14,018 bases of DNA from JAWPNA01 sp045402695 (GTDB lineage: Bacteria > Acidobacteriota > Polarisedimenticolia > JACPZX01 > DASXTC01), in NCBI GenBank assembly GCA_045402695.1, contig JAWPNA010000079.1, positions 1 through 14,018 on the forward strand. The letters run 5' to 3'. The position numbers and the translations under genes were made by a program. Of the stretch, positions 1 to 5,982 are shown one piece after another (positions within the stretch are counted from its first letter, which is position 1; the number at the start of each line of letters is the position of its first letter). The notes under the pieces are model-generated. The model ran no database searches, was not told where the DNA came from, and saw nothing but the letters and a program-made list of their open reading frames with translations.

Positions 1-102
1 GGCGGAAAGCATCTTCATGCCATGGTATGACTAACTGTTGTCTTCAAAAGGTTTAGTAGTCTAAACGGGGTGTACCGCCGGGCCCGGTTACGGATTTATC
101 GC
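1..102. other. Leader region with no assignable gene
   Basis: No complete gene is visible here. One forward frame is open from base 2 to a TAA at 32-34 and would end ...AESIFMPWYD, so it could be the C-terminus of a gene entering from the left, but ten residues are not enough to assign it. On the reverse strand a short open frame beginning MKMLSA runs off the left edge without a recognisable ribosome binding site. The stretch around 30-66 is visibly richer in A+T than the rest of the window, as expected near regulatory DNA. It contains a near-palindrome at 15-30 centred on CCATGG (one G-T mismatch) and a perfect dyad at 51-66. Confidence 0.35.
51..66. repeat. Perfect 6-bp inverted repeat, 4-nt spacer
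   Basis: GTTTAG and CTAAAC are exact reverse complements separated by TAGT. The dyad lies 36 bp upstream of the predicted -35 box of the lytic transglycosylase gene. It could be an operator or the remains of a small hairpin from an upstream transcript. No U-tract follows, so it is not called a terminator. The function is inferred from position only. Confidence 0.35.
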
Positions 103-132
103 TTGACCGCTTCCATGAGATTTGCTTATCAT
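103..132 (+). promoter_or_regulatory. Sigma70-type promoter of the lytic transglycosylase gene
   Basis: TTGACC (103-108) matches the -35 consensus at 5 of 6 positions. After an 18-bp spacer, TATCAT (127-132) matches the -10 consensus at 5 of 6. A start of transcription near 139-140 would leave a 5' untranslated leader of only about 20 nt, which holds the strong ribosome binding site. The pattern is seen directly; use by the housekeeping sigma factor is inferred. Confidence 0.6.
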
Positions 133-149
133 CACGGCACCTTTAACAG

Positions 150-157
150 GGAGGTGA
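150..157 (+). promoter_or_regulatory. Ribosome binding site with ambiguous start choice
   Basis: GGAGGTGA is a near-perfect complement of the 16S rRNA 3' end. It is followed by two in-frame GTG codons, at 161 and 164. Counted from the end of GGAGG (154), the spacings are 6 and 9 nt, both acceptable, so the protein may start at either codon with a one-residue difference. Confidence 0.7.
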
Positions 158-160
158 ACC

Positions 161-892
161 GTGGTGAAGCGCGACAGTATCTGGCAGAGGGTGGCTCGCA
201 AGCTGAGCCCGAAACTGCGGATGAGCGGTCACCTCGCTCTGATCAGCCTTACAGCCCTGGTTTCGACCCTGCTGTCCACTCCGACGTGGGCGCCCGAGAA
301 TCCGTGGCGGTTCGTGGCCGAGGTGCCAGTGGTGCGTGGGCCCGAGTCATCGATCCCCGGGCTGCTCGCCGACTTTCTGGATCTGCATCACCTGCGGCTG
401 GCTCCCAGCGAGGTATACGACATCGCCCAGTCGGTCACCACGGAGAGCGCCAGGCACGGCATCGATCCGGGCCTGCTCCTGTCGATCATCCTGTCCGAAA
501 GCCGGTTCCGCGTGGACGCCGTCTCCGAGAAGGGGGCCGTGGGGCTGATGCAGCTCCTGCCCTCCACAGCCGAGGCCGCGGCCCGGGAGCTGGACCTGGA
601 ATGGGGCGGTGACGCCCGGCTTCTCGACCCGCGGACCAATATCGCCCTCGGTACCTACTACTTCAGGAAGCTGATGGACGTATTCAACGACGATGTGAGC
701 CTCGCCCTGACGGCCTACAACAAGGGCCCCGGCTATGTCCTGCGCATGCAGGCCAGCGGGGTGATGGAGGCCTCCGCCGCCGATTTTCCCTCCGCCTACG
801 CCGAGGAGGTCATGCATGGGGTGACGGCCCTTCGCGCTGGCCGCGGCAGATCCTCTGACAAGGGCGAGCTGTCGTCTCACGGTTCTCTGTAA
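161..892 (+). CDS. Lytic transglycosylase (SLT domain)
   Basis: A 243-residue peptidoglycan lyase of the soluble-lytic-transglycosylase (GH23) fold, which cleaves the MurNAc-GlcNAc bond to form 1,6-anhydro-MurNAc in the periplasm. The N-terminus is basic (KR, RKL, KLR), followed by a hydrophobic stretch at about residues 22-40, so it is exported by a signal peptide or held as a signal anchor. The catalytic domain spans about 84-225 and shows the three family motifs in order: the catalytic glutamate E113 in SESRF, GLMQL at 128-132, and ALTAYNKGPG at 182-191. The last 20 residues are polar and look unstructured. The start is GTG at 161 (or 164), placed by a strong ribosome binding site. The gene has its own promoter and is separated from nuoA by 405 bp, so it is not part of the respiratory operon. 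It most resembles the small, single-domain transglycosylases; the exact subfamily and physiological role cannot be fixed from sequence. Confidence 0.88.
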   Translation: MVKRDSIWQRVARKLSPKLRMSGHLALISLTALVSTLLSTPTWAPENPWRFVAEVPVVRGPESSIPGLLADFLDLHHLRLAPSEVYDIAQSVTTESARHGIDPGLLLSIILSESRFRVDAVSEKGAVGLMQLLPSTAEAAARELDLEWGGDARLLDPRTNIALGTYYFRKLMDVFNDDVSLALTAYNKGPGYVLRMQASGVMEASAADFPSAYAEEVMHGVTALRAGRGRSSDKGELSSHGSL

Positions 893-1124
893 TCCGCCTG
901 ACGCCCCGAACCTGAAGTCCAGGAACCAATAATGCAGACCGGCCCGGCGAGGTAACGCTCCCTCGGGCGACGCGCCCCCCTGCCTCTCCCTCGCTCTGCC
1001 GCCCAAAGGAAGGCAAACGGGCTCGGTCCGAGAGCCCCCTCAGAAGCGTCACCGTCGCCGGCCCGATGCCTGGCATTGCCCGCAGACCATCAAACGCACG
1101 ACACTGCCGCAACGCGCTCGTTTC
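893..1124. other. Non-coding gap downstream of the transglycosylase gene
   Basis: No credible gene is seen on either strand; the open frames here are GC-driven and lack ribosome binding sites and family features. Two short GC-rich hairpins occur: GGGCG/CGCCC at 965-977 with a 3-nt loop, and GGGCTCG/CGAG..CCC at 1019-1037 with a 2-nt bulge. Either could slow or end transcription of the upstream gene, but neither is followed by a U-tract, so no intrinsic terminator is called. No tRNA or other RNA gene was recognised. Confidence 0.5.
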
Positions 1125-1153
1125 TTGACGCTCCCATCACCCTATGGTAGTTT
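1125..1153 (+). promoter_or_regulatory. Candidate promoter of the nuo-atp operon
   Basis: TTGACG at 1125-1130 is followed after 17 bp by TAGTTT at 1148-1153. The -10 hexamer is weak (T, A and final T match), but it is preceded by TG one base upstream (1145-1146), which is the extended -10 arrangement. Transcription would start near 1160. This is the best promoter-like sequence in the gap before nuoA. Its activity is inferred. Confidence 0.5.
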
Positions 1154-1159
1154 TCCCGC

Positions 1160-1297
1160 CCGGTCCGTGACGAGCGCGGGCCGGGCTCTCACACTTCCCC
1201 AGAACACGGCGCCGAGACGAACACGTCATCTCTGTGCGCGGCGTAGGCAGGGCCCGCGCCGTCCGCCGGCCCGACCGACGGCCGAGAAAGTGGCGAC
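1160..1297 (+). other. Predicted 5' untranslated leader of nuoA
   Basis: If the promoter at 1125-1153 is right, nuoA mRNA carries about 138 nt of leader. It contains GCCCGG/CCGGGC arms (within about 1157-1190) and a hairpin GCCGTC (1258-1263) / GACGGC (1277-1282) ending two bases before the weak ribosome binding site GAGAAAG (1284-1290). I see no known riboswitch consensus. A role in translation control is speculative. Confidence 0.3.
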
Positions 1298-1651
1298 ATG
1301 GCAGGCTACATCCCCATCCTCATCTTCATCCTGGTGGCGGTCGCGTTCCCGCTGGTGACGCTGCTGCTGTCCCGCGTGGTGAGGCCCGCCAACTACGGCA
1401 AGGTCAAGATGGCCGCATACGAGTGCGGCGTGGAGGCGGCGGGGGAGGCGCGCGGGCGCTACTCCGTCAAGTACTACATCATCGCCGTCCTGTTCGTCGT
1501 GTTCGATGTCGAGGTGATCTTCCTCTTCCCATGGGCGGTGCGCTTCAACTTGCTTGGGCTCTTCGGCTTCATCGAGATGCTGGTGTTCATCGCGATCCTG
1601 GTGCTGGGCTACTTCTATGCCTGGAAGAAGGGCGCTCTCGAGTGGGTTTGA
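1298..1651 (+). CDS. nuoA: NADH-quinone oxidoreductase subunit A
   Basis: A 117-residue membrane subunit of respiratory complex I, placed in the family at the junction of the quinone-reduction module and the membrane arm. Three membrane segments are visible (about 5-26, 58-80 and 88-109). The long first loop holds the family signature: YECGVE with the conserved cysteine C43, then R-x-R/K-x-SVKYY, then FDVEVIFLFPWA at about 69-80. Length is normal for the family. The ATG start is preceded by a weak GAGAAAG site. It is the first gene of the operon, and nuoC begins 11 nt after its stop. In most nuo operons nuoB comes next; here it does not. Confidence 0.95.
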   Translation: MAGYIPILIFILVAVAFPLVTLLLSRVVRPANYGKVKMAAYECGVEAAGEARGRYSVKYYIIAVLFVVFDVEVIFLFPWAVRFNLLGLFGFIEMLVFIAILVLGYFYAWKKGALEWV

Positions 1652-1662
1652 GACGGTAGGCC

Positions 1663-2259
1663 ATGGCGGACACGCCCGACACGCCTGACACGCCCGACGA
1701 CGCCAGGAAGCCCCCAGCGCCGCCGCCGGCCGCCCCTGCCAAGCCGCGCATGGACCCCGTCGAAGAGGCGCTGCGCCGGGAGGTTCCCTCGGTGCCGCTC
1801 GACGCCCTCAAGAGGAGGTTCCCCGAGGCGGTCCTCGAGGTCGTCTTCCACGCGGGAGAGGTGACCGTCGTGATCCCGCGTGAGCGGGTCGTCGAGGTCC
1901 TCCGGTTCCTGCACGATGACGACCTCACCGCGATGAACCTGCTGTGCGACCTGACGGCCGTGGACTGGCCCAAACGCGACAAGAGGTTCGACGTCGTCTA
2001 CCACCTCTACTCGATCCCGAGAAACCACAGGCTGAGGCTGAAGGTCCGCGTGGGGGAAGGCGAGCCGTTGCCATCGGCCACGCCCGTTCACCACGCAGCG
2101 GAGTGGCACGAGAGGGAGGTGTTTGATCTGTTCGGGGTGGCGTTCGACGGGCACCCCGACCTGCGCCGCATCCTGCTGCCGGACGAGTGGAAGGGGCACC
2201 CTCTGCGCAAGGAGTATCCGCTGGAGGGGTTCCCCGAGCAGCACATGCGCCTGAGATGA
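1663..2259 (+). CDS. nuoC: NADH-quinone oxidoreductase subunit C
   Basis: A 198-residue peripheral-arm subunit, homologous to the mitochondrial 30-kDa subunit, which packs against NuoD. The family signature is at the C-terminal third: EWHEREVFDLFGV, then HPDLRRILLPDEWKGHPLRKEYP. It is separate from NuoD, unlike the NuoCD fusion of E. coli. Residues 3-29 are a low-complexity tail: three DTP repeats followed by a Pro/Ala-rich linker, typical of a disordered extension. The ATG at 1663 has only a weak GGTAGG site two bases upstream; the next ATG (1750, residue 30) has no site, so the longer form is preferred, with some doubt. The gene follows nuoA directly and lies 55 nt upstream of nuoD. Confidence 0.93.
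   Translation: MADTPDTPDTPDDARKPPAPPPAAPAKPRMDPVEEALRREVPSVPLDALKRRFPEAVLEVVFHAGEVTVVIPRERVVEVLRFLHDDDLTAMNLLCDLTAVDWPKRDKRFDVVYHLYSIPRNHRLRLKVRVGEGEPLPSATPVHHAAEWHEREVFDLFGVAFDGHPDLRRILLPDEWKGHPLRKEYPLEGFPEQHMRLR
1669..1695 (+). repeat. Three tandem 9-bp repeats in nuoC
   Basis: GACACGCCC, GACACGCCT and GACACGCCC follow one another in frame and encode DTP three times at the NuoC N-terminus. A tract of this kind can expand or shrink by slippage without breaking the frame. Confidence 0.9.
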
Positions 2260-2285
2260 GCAAGGCCCGATAGTTCGAGGCAGAT

Positions 2286-2310
2286 CGGCCGGCGGCGCCG
2301 GCCGGAGGAA
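2286..2310 (+). promoter_or_regulatory. GC hairpin abutting the nuoD ribosome binding site
   Basis: CGGCCGGC (2286-2293) and GCCGGCCG (2297-2304) form a perfect 8-bp stem closed by the loop GGC. The last base of the stem is the first base of the ribosome binding site GGAGGAA (2304-2310), which sits 4 nt before the nuoD ATG. The stem has no U-tract and lies within an operon, so it is more likely an mRNA stability or translation element than a terminator. Confidence 0.5.
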
Positions 2311-2314
2311 CACG

Positions 2315-3415
2315 ATGTTTCGGACCGAGATGATGGAGATCAACATGGGGCCGCAGCACCCCTCCACGCACGGAGTGCTGCGCCTGATGCTGACGCTCGA
2401 CGGCGAGACCATCATTGACGTGAAGCCGGTCATCGGCTACCTGCACCGCGGCGTGGAGAAGCTGGCCGAGCACAAGATCTACGTGATGGTGCCGCCTCTG
2501 TGCGACCGGCTCGACTACGTCGGCTCCGCGTCGCAGAACCTCGGTTACATCCAGGCGGTGGAGAAGCTCGCGGGCATCGAGGTGCCCGAGCGCGCTCGAT
2601 ACATCCGCACCATCATCACCGAGCTCAACCGCATCTCCAGCCACCTTGTCTGGCTCGGGACGCACGCCCTGGACATCGGGGCGATGACGGTCTTCTTCTA
2701 CTGCTTCCGCGAGCGGGAGATGATCCTCGACCTGTTCGAGGCATTCTGCGGCGCGCGCCTCACCACCAACATGTTCAGGGTGGGAGGCATCCTGGAGGAC
2801 CTGCCCCCCGGCTGGATCGAGGGGTGCCGCAAGTTCGTGGACCTGTTTCCCTCGCGCATCAAGGAGTACGAAGGGCTCCTCTCGGCCAACCGGATCTGGC
2901 TGGGGCGCACCAAGGGGGTCGGATACCTGTCGGCCGAGGACGCCGTCAACTGGGGCGTCACGGGGCCGCTGCTGCGCGCCTCCGGTGTGGCCTACGACAT
3001 CCGCAAGACCGAGCCGTACGCCGCGTACGACAAGGTGGAGTTCGACATCCCGACTCAGCCTGAAGGGGACACCTACGCGCGGTACCTCGTGCGCAACGAG
3101 GAGATGCGGCAGAGCACGCGCATCATCCGCCAGGCCCTCGACAAGCTGCCGGGCGGCGACATCCGCGCCCCCAAGCTCAAGACCCGCATGAAGCCGCCGG
3201 CCGGAGAGGTGTATCACGAGATCGAGGGACCGCGCGGCGTGCAGGGCTTCTACATCGTCAGCGACGGGGGAGAGACACCGTACCGCTGCCACTTCCGCGC
3301 CCCCTCGTTCGTGAACCTGGCCGCCATCGGCGTGATGTCCAGAGGGGGTTTGGTGGCCGACATCGTCGCTGTGATCGGCACCATAGACATCGTGCTGGGG
3401 GACTGCGACCGATGA
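2315..3415 (+). CDS. nuoD: NADH-quinone oxidoreductase subunit D
   Basis: A 366-residue peripheral-arm subunit (49-kDa homologue, related to the large subunit of NiFe hydrogenases) that forms the quinone pocket together with NuoB. The N-terminus shows GPQHPSTHGVLR (12-23) and GYLHRGVEKLAE (41-52). RLDYV contains Y68; H19 and Y68 are 49 residues apart, the same spacing as the quinone-binding His/Tyr pair known in Thermus and bovine enzymes. The C-terminus ends in the typical DIVLGDCDR. The protein begins almost directly at the conserved core, so it is slightly shorter than many homologues but complete. A clear GGAGGAA site decides the ATG. The stop overlaps the nuoH start (ATGA), which suggests translational coupling. 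Confidence 0.97.
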   Translation: MFRTEMMEINMGPQHPSTHGVLRLMLTLDGETIIDVKPVIGYLHRGVEKLAEHKIYVMVPPLCDRLDYVGSASQNLGYIQAVEKLAGIEVPERARYIRTIITELNRISSHLVWLGTHALDIGAMTVFFYCFREREMILDLFEAFCGARLTTNMFRVGGILEDLPPGWIEGCRKFVDLFPSRIKEYEGLLSANRIWLGRTKGVGYLSAEDAVNWGVTGPLLRASGVAYDIRKTEPYAAYDKVEFDIPTQPEGDTYARYLVRNEEMRQSTRIIRQALDKLPGGDIRAPKLKTRMKPPAGEVYHEIEGPRGVQGFYIVSDGGETPYRCHFRAPSFVNLAAIGVMSRGGLVADIVAVIGTIDIVLGDCDR

Positions 3416-4473
3416 ACGGCGGCGATCTCATCTCTCTGGTGCTGATACCGTTCGTGAAGATCGCCGTCGTGCTGGGCGTCGTGGCGCTGGTCGTGGCCTA
3501 CATGACGCTCCTGGAGCGCAAGGTGCTGGGCTTCATGCAGCTTCGGCTGGCGCCGCGTCGTGTGGGTCCCAGAGGGTTACTGCAGCCGATCGCCGACGGC
3601 ATCAAGCTGTTCATCAAGGAAGATCCGACCCCCGACGGAGCCGACCGCGCTCTCTTTCTGCTGGCGCCGGTGATGGCCATCATCCCGGCGTTCGCGGCGC
3701 TGGCCGTCCTGCCGTTCGCGATCGCGCCTTTCGAGATCTTCGGCTACAAGATCACCCCCTTCATCACGGACGTGAACATCGGCGTGCTGTACATCCTTTC
3801 GATCACCTCGCTGGGCGTGTACGGCATCATCCTCGGCGGGTGGGCGTCCAACAGCAAGTACTCGATGATGGGATCGCTGCGCAGCGCCGCGCAGATGATC
3901 TCGTACGAAGTGCCGCTCGGCCTTTCCATCGTCGGCGTGTTGATGATGGCCGGCACGGCCAGCATGGTCGGCATCGTGCAGTCGCAGCGGGTCTCGGGAT
4001 GGTGGTTCATCGTTCCCCAGTGCGTGGGGCTGTTCTGCTACTTCGTGTCGGCCGTGGCGGAAACCAACCGCATCCCGTTCGATCTTCCCGAGGCGGAGGC
4101 CGAGCTGGTGGCGGGATACCAGACGGAGTACGCGGGCATGAAGTTCGCCTTCTACATGCTGGCCGAGTACACCAACATGGTGGTGGTGGCGTCGCTGGCC
4201 ACCACGCTCTGGCTCGGTGGATGGCTGCGCCCGTTCCCCAACGTGGAAGCGCTGGAGTTCCTCAACTGGCTGAACTGGGCGCACCCGGCGCTGTCGGGGA
4301 TTTTCTGGTTCTCGTTCAAGGCCTTTCTGATCCTGTTCATCTACATCTGGCTGCGCGGGACGTTTCCGCGATACCGTTATGACCAGCTCATGCGGCTCGG
4401 CTGGAAGTGGCTGCTGCCGCTGTCGCTGGCCAACGTCGTGGCCACCGGGCTGTTTCTCGTGATGCGGCACTAG
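3412..4473 (+). CDS. nuoH: NADH-quinone oxidoreductase subunit H
   Basis: A 353-residue membrane subunit (ND1 homologue) with about eight membrane segments; it forms the floor of the quinone chamber and links the peripheral arm to the pump. Family motifs are intact: LLERKVLGFMQLR (33-45), VGPRGLLQPIADGIKLF (51-67), GWASNSKY (143-150), AETNRIPFDLPEAEAEL (216-232) and LRGTFPRYRYDQLM (314-327). The acidic residues of the third cytoplasmic loop, which belong to the proton/quinone coupling path, are all present. The start overlaps the nuoD stop by four bases. A 209-nt gap filled by a long palindrome follows, which is exceptional in this otherwise tight operon. Confidence 0.97.
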   Translation: MNGGDLISLVLIPFVKIAVVLGVVALVVAYMTLLERKVLGFMQLRLAPRRVGPRGLLQPIADGIKLFIKEDPTPDGADRALFLLAPVMAIIPAFAALAVLPFAIAPFEIFGYKITPFITDVNIGVLYILSITSLGVYGIILGGWASNSKYSMMGSLRSAAQMISYEVPLGLSIVGVLMMAGTASMVGIVQSQRVSGWWFIVPQCVGLFCYFVSAVAETNRIPFDLPEAEAELVAGYQTEYAGMKFAFYMLAEYTNMVVVASLATTLWLGGWLRPFPNVEALEFLNWLNWAHPALSGIFWFSFKAFLILFIYIWLRGTFPRYRYDQLMRLGWKWLLPLSLANVVATGLFLVMRH

Positions 4474-4651
4474 CCCACATGATTCATGAACCTCCTGCTG
4501 CGACCGTGGATCTGCCAGCTCTGGCGGGCGTCCTCGCGGCTCGCCCGCTCAACGTATCGCAGTGGATACGGCTCGCGGGCTCGCCGCTGCGGTTGCCCGC
4601 CATGGCAGACATCTCCGCGGTCTCGCGACGGACGTTCATGAATCATGCGGG
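4474..4651. repeat. Long imperfect palindrome (MITE-like element) between nuoH and nuoI
   Basis: The outer ends are exact inverted repeats of 14 bp: CATGATTCATGAAC (4478-4491) and GTTCATGAATCATG (4634-4647). They extend outwards to 17 of 18 pairs at 4474-4491/4634-4651. The two arms, about 85 and 87 bp, stay partly complementary all the way to the middle, where CGTATC (4553-4558) and GATACG (4565-4570) pair around a 6-nt loop. Internal complementary blocks include CTGGCGGGC (4522-4530-like) against GCCCGCCAT (4596-4603-like). It fills most of the gap and begins right at the nuoH stop. There is no credible gene inside and no clear target-site duplication. In RNA it would fold into one long hairpin. 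A palindromic MITE or a large repeat family member is the likeliest identity; a transcribed RNA processing element is the alternative. Confidence 0.75.
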
Positions 4652-4682
4652 CTGGGCGGCGGGCTGAGATGAGGAGACTCCG

Positions 4683-5153
4683 ATGAGCCGGGCCCTGGCG
4701 ATCGTCAAAAACGTTTTCCCCTACGAGCTGATCCAGGGGATGATGATCACGCTGAAGAACTTCTTCAAGCCTCACATCACCTTGGAGTACCCGAAGGAGA
4801 CACCCGAGCTGCACCCGCGCTTCCGGGGCGTGCCCAGATTGCGGCGCGAGCCGGACAGTGGCGAGGAGCTGTGCGTGGGATGCCTGCTGTGCGAGCAGAT
4901 CTGCCCGGACGACTGCATCAGCCTCGTGGTGGACAAGCGGCCCTCGGGCAAGGGGAAGTATCCCACGTCGTTTATCATCGATTACGAGCGGTGCTGCTTC
5001 TGCGGGCTGTGCGTGGACCCGTGCCCGACCAAGCCGATCACGGCCATCTACATGAGCCATGACTACGAGCTGTCGGACTACTCGCGCGTCGAGTTCATCA
5101 CGGGCAAGCAGAAGCTGTACGAGGGACACCCGCTCAAGAAGTACGAGAAGTAG
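4683..5153 (+). CDS. nuoI: NADH-quinone oxidoreductase subunit I (2x[4Fe-4S])
   Basis: A 156-residue ferredoxin-like peripheral subunit that carries clusters N6a and N6b and passes electrons towards NuoB. Two CxxCxxCxxxCP motifs are intact: C64-C67-C70-C74 and C104-C107-C110-C114. The second motif has an extra cysteine at 105. An N-terminal amphipathic helix (about 15-30, with GMMITLKNFF) is the usual contact to NuoH. Length is typical. The ATG is supported by AGGAGA at 4672-4677, which lies downstream of the palindrome, so translation can restart independently of nuoH. nuoJ follows after 12 nt. Confidence 0.96.
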   Translation: MSRALAIVKNVFPYELIQGMMITLKNFFKPHITLEYPKETPELHPRFRGVPRLRREPDSGEELCVGCLLCEQICPDDCISLVVDKRPSGKGKYPTSFIIDYERCCFCGLCVDPCPTKPITAIYMSHDYELSDYSRVEFITGKQKLYEGHPLKKYEK

Positions 5154-5165
5154 GAGCGCGTCCGG

Positions 5166-5675
5166 ATGACGGCCTCGGCCATGGTGTTCTACCTGTTCGC
5201 GTCCGTGGCCGTGGTGTCGGCGGCGATGGTGGTGACGCGCCGCAACGTCGTGCACGCGGCGCTGTTTCTCGTGCTCACGTTCTTCTGCGTGGCGGGCATC
5301 TACGTGCTGCAGTCGGCGGAGTTCCTGGCCGCGGTGCAGGTGCTGGTGTACGCGGGCGGCATCATGGTGCTGTATCTGTTCGTGATCATGCTGGTGCCGA
5401 TGCAGGGCGCCATCCTGCCTCCGCCGGCCAGGCACGTGGCCGGCTCGCTCGTGGCGGCGCTGCTGCTGGGAGGGGCGCTGATCAGCTTCTTCTGGGGGTC
5501 GGGGCTCGTGACCGAGCCGGCGGCTCAGGCAGCGAGCTTGAGCAGCGCCGGCGGCAACATCGAGACGGTGGGAATGGAGCTGTACACGCGATACCTCCTG
5601 CCGTTTGAGATCGCCTCGGTGCTGCTTCTGGTGGCGATGATTGGGGCCGTCGTGATGGCCAGGAAGAAGGTCTGA
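5166..5675 (+). CDS. nuoJ: NADH-quinone oxidoreductase subunit J
   Basis: A 169-residue membrane subunit (ND6 homologue) with five predicted membrane segments (about 4-23, 29-48, 53-77, 91-110 and 143-165). The third segment carries the conserved EFLAAVQVLVYAGGIMVLY (52-70), the site of the pi-bulge involved in coupling quinone reduction to pumping. The hydrophilic loop 112-140 is variable. The start is set by AGGAG at 5152-5156, which overlaps the nuoI stop. The stop is two bases before nuoK. Confidence 0.95.
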   Translation: MTASAMVFYLFASVAVVSAAMVVTRRNVVHAALFLVLTFFCVAGIYVLQSAEFLAAVQVLVYAGGIMVLYLFVIMLVPMQGAILPPPARHVAGSLVAALLLGGALISFFWGSGLVTEPAAQAASLSSAGGNIETVGMELYTRYLLPFEIASVLLLVAMIGAVVMARKKV

Positions 5676-5677
5676 CC

Positions 5678-5980
5678 ATGGTGCCGATCCCGCACGTTCT
5701 CGTCTTCAGCATGCTGCTGTTCATCATCGGACTGGCCGGCGTCCTGACGCGACGCAACGCCATCATCGTGCTGATGGGCATCGAGCTGATGATGAACTCG
5801 GCCAACATCAATTTCGTGGCCTTTTCGCGGCAGCTTGGCGACCTGGCGGGGCAGATCTTCAGCGTGTTCAACATCGTGGTCGCGGCGGGGGAGGTGGCGG
5901 TGGGTCTCGCCATCATCATCGCCCTGTTCCACAACAAGGACACGATCAGCATCGATGAAGTCAACATCATGAAAGGCTAG
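5678..5980 (+). CDS. nuoK: NADH-quinone oxidoreductase subunit K
   Basis: A 100-residue, three-helix membrane subunit (ND4L homologue). The two glutamates that line the proton path are both present: E36 in MGIELMMNSANINFV and E72 in AAGEVAVGLAI, at the same positions as in E. coli. Length is exactly typical. The ATG lies two bases after the nuoJ stop, with AAGAAGG upstream. nuoL starts two bases after its stop. Confidence 0.97.
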   Translation: MVPIPHVLVFSMLLFIIGLAGVLTRRNAIIVLMGIELMMNSANINFVAFSRQLGDLAGQIFSVFNIVVAAGEVAVGLAIIIALFHNKDTISIDEVNIMKG

Positions 5981-5982
5981 AC

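Noticed and set aside
347..1006. Long reverse-strand open frame over the transglycosylase gene
   Set aside because: It mirrors the codon pattern of the + strand gene in GC-rich DNA, has low-complexity translation and no ribosome binding site.
1019..1037. Intrinsic terminator after the transglycosylase gene
   Set aside because: The stem has a bulge and is followed by CCTCAGAAG, not a U-tract; at most a weak or factor-assisted terminator.
4474..4651. Integron attC site
   Set aside because: The arms are inverted repeats ending in AAC and beginning with GTT, but the 7-base core is CATGAAC/GTTCATG, which does not fit the RYYYAAC/GTTRRRY boxes, and no integrase or cassette is nearby.
4464..4660. 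Target-site duplication flanking the palindrome
   Set aside because: GCGGC occurs on both sides (4464-4468 and 4656-4660) but not at matching distances from the element ends; in this GC-rich DNA it is likely chance.
4407..4667. Open frame across the end of nuoH and the palindrome (86 codons)
   Set aside because: It overlaps nuoH in another frame, has no ribosome binding site, and its second half is translated palindrome; no family features.
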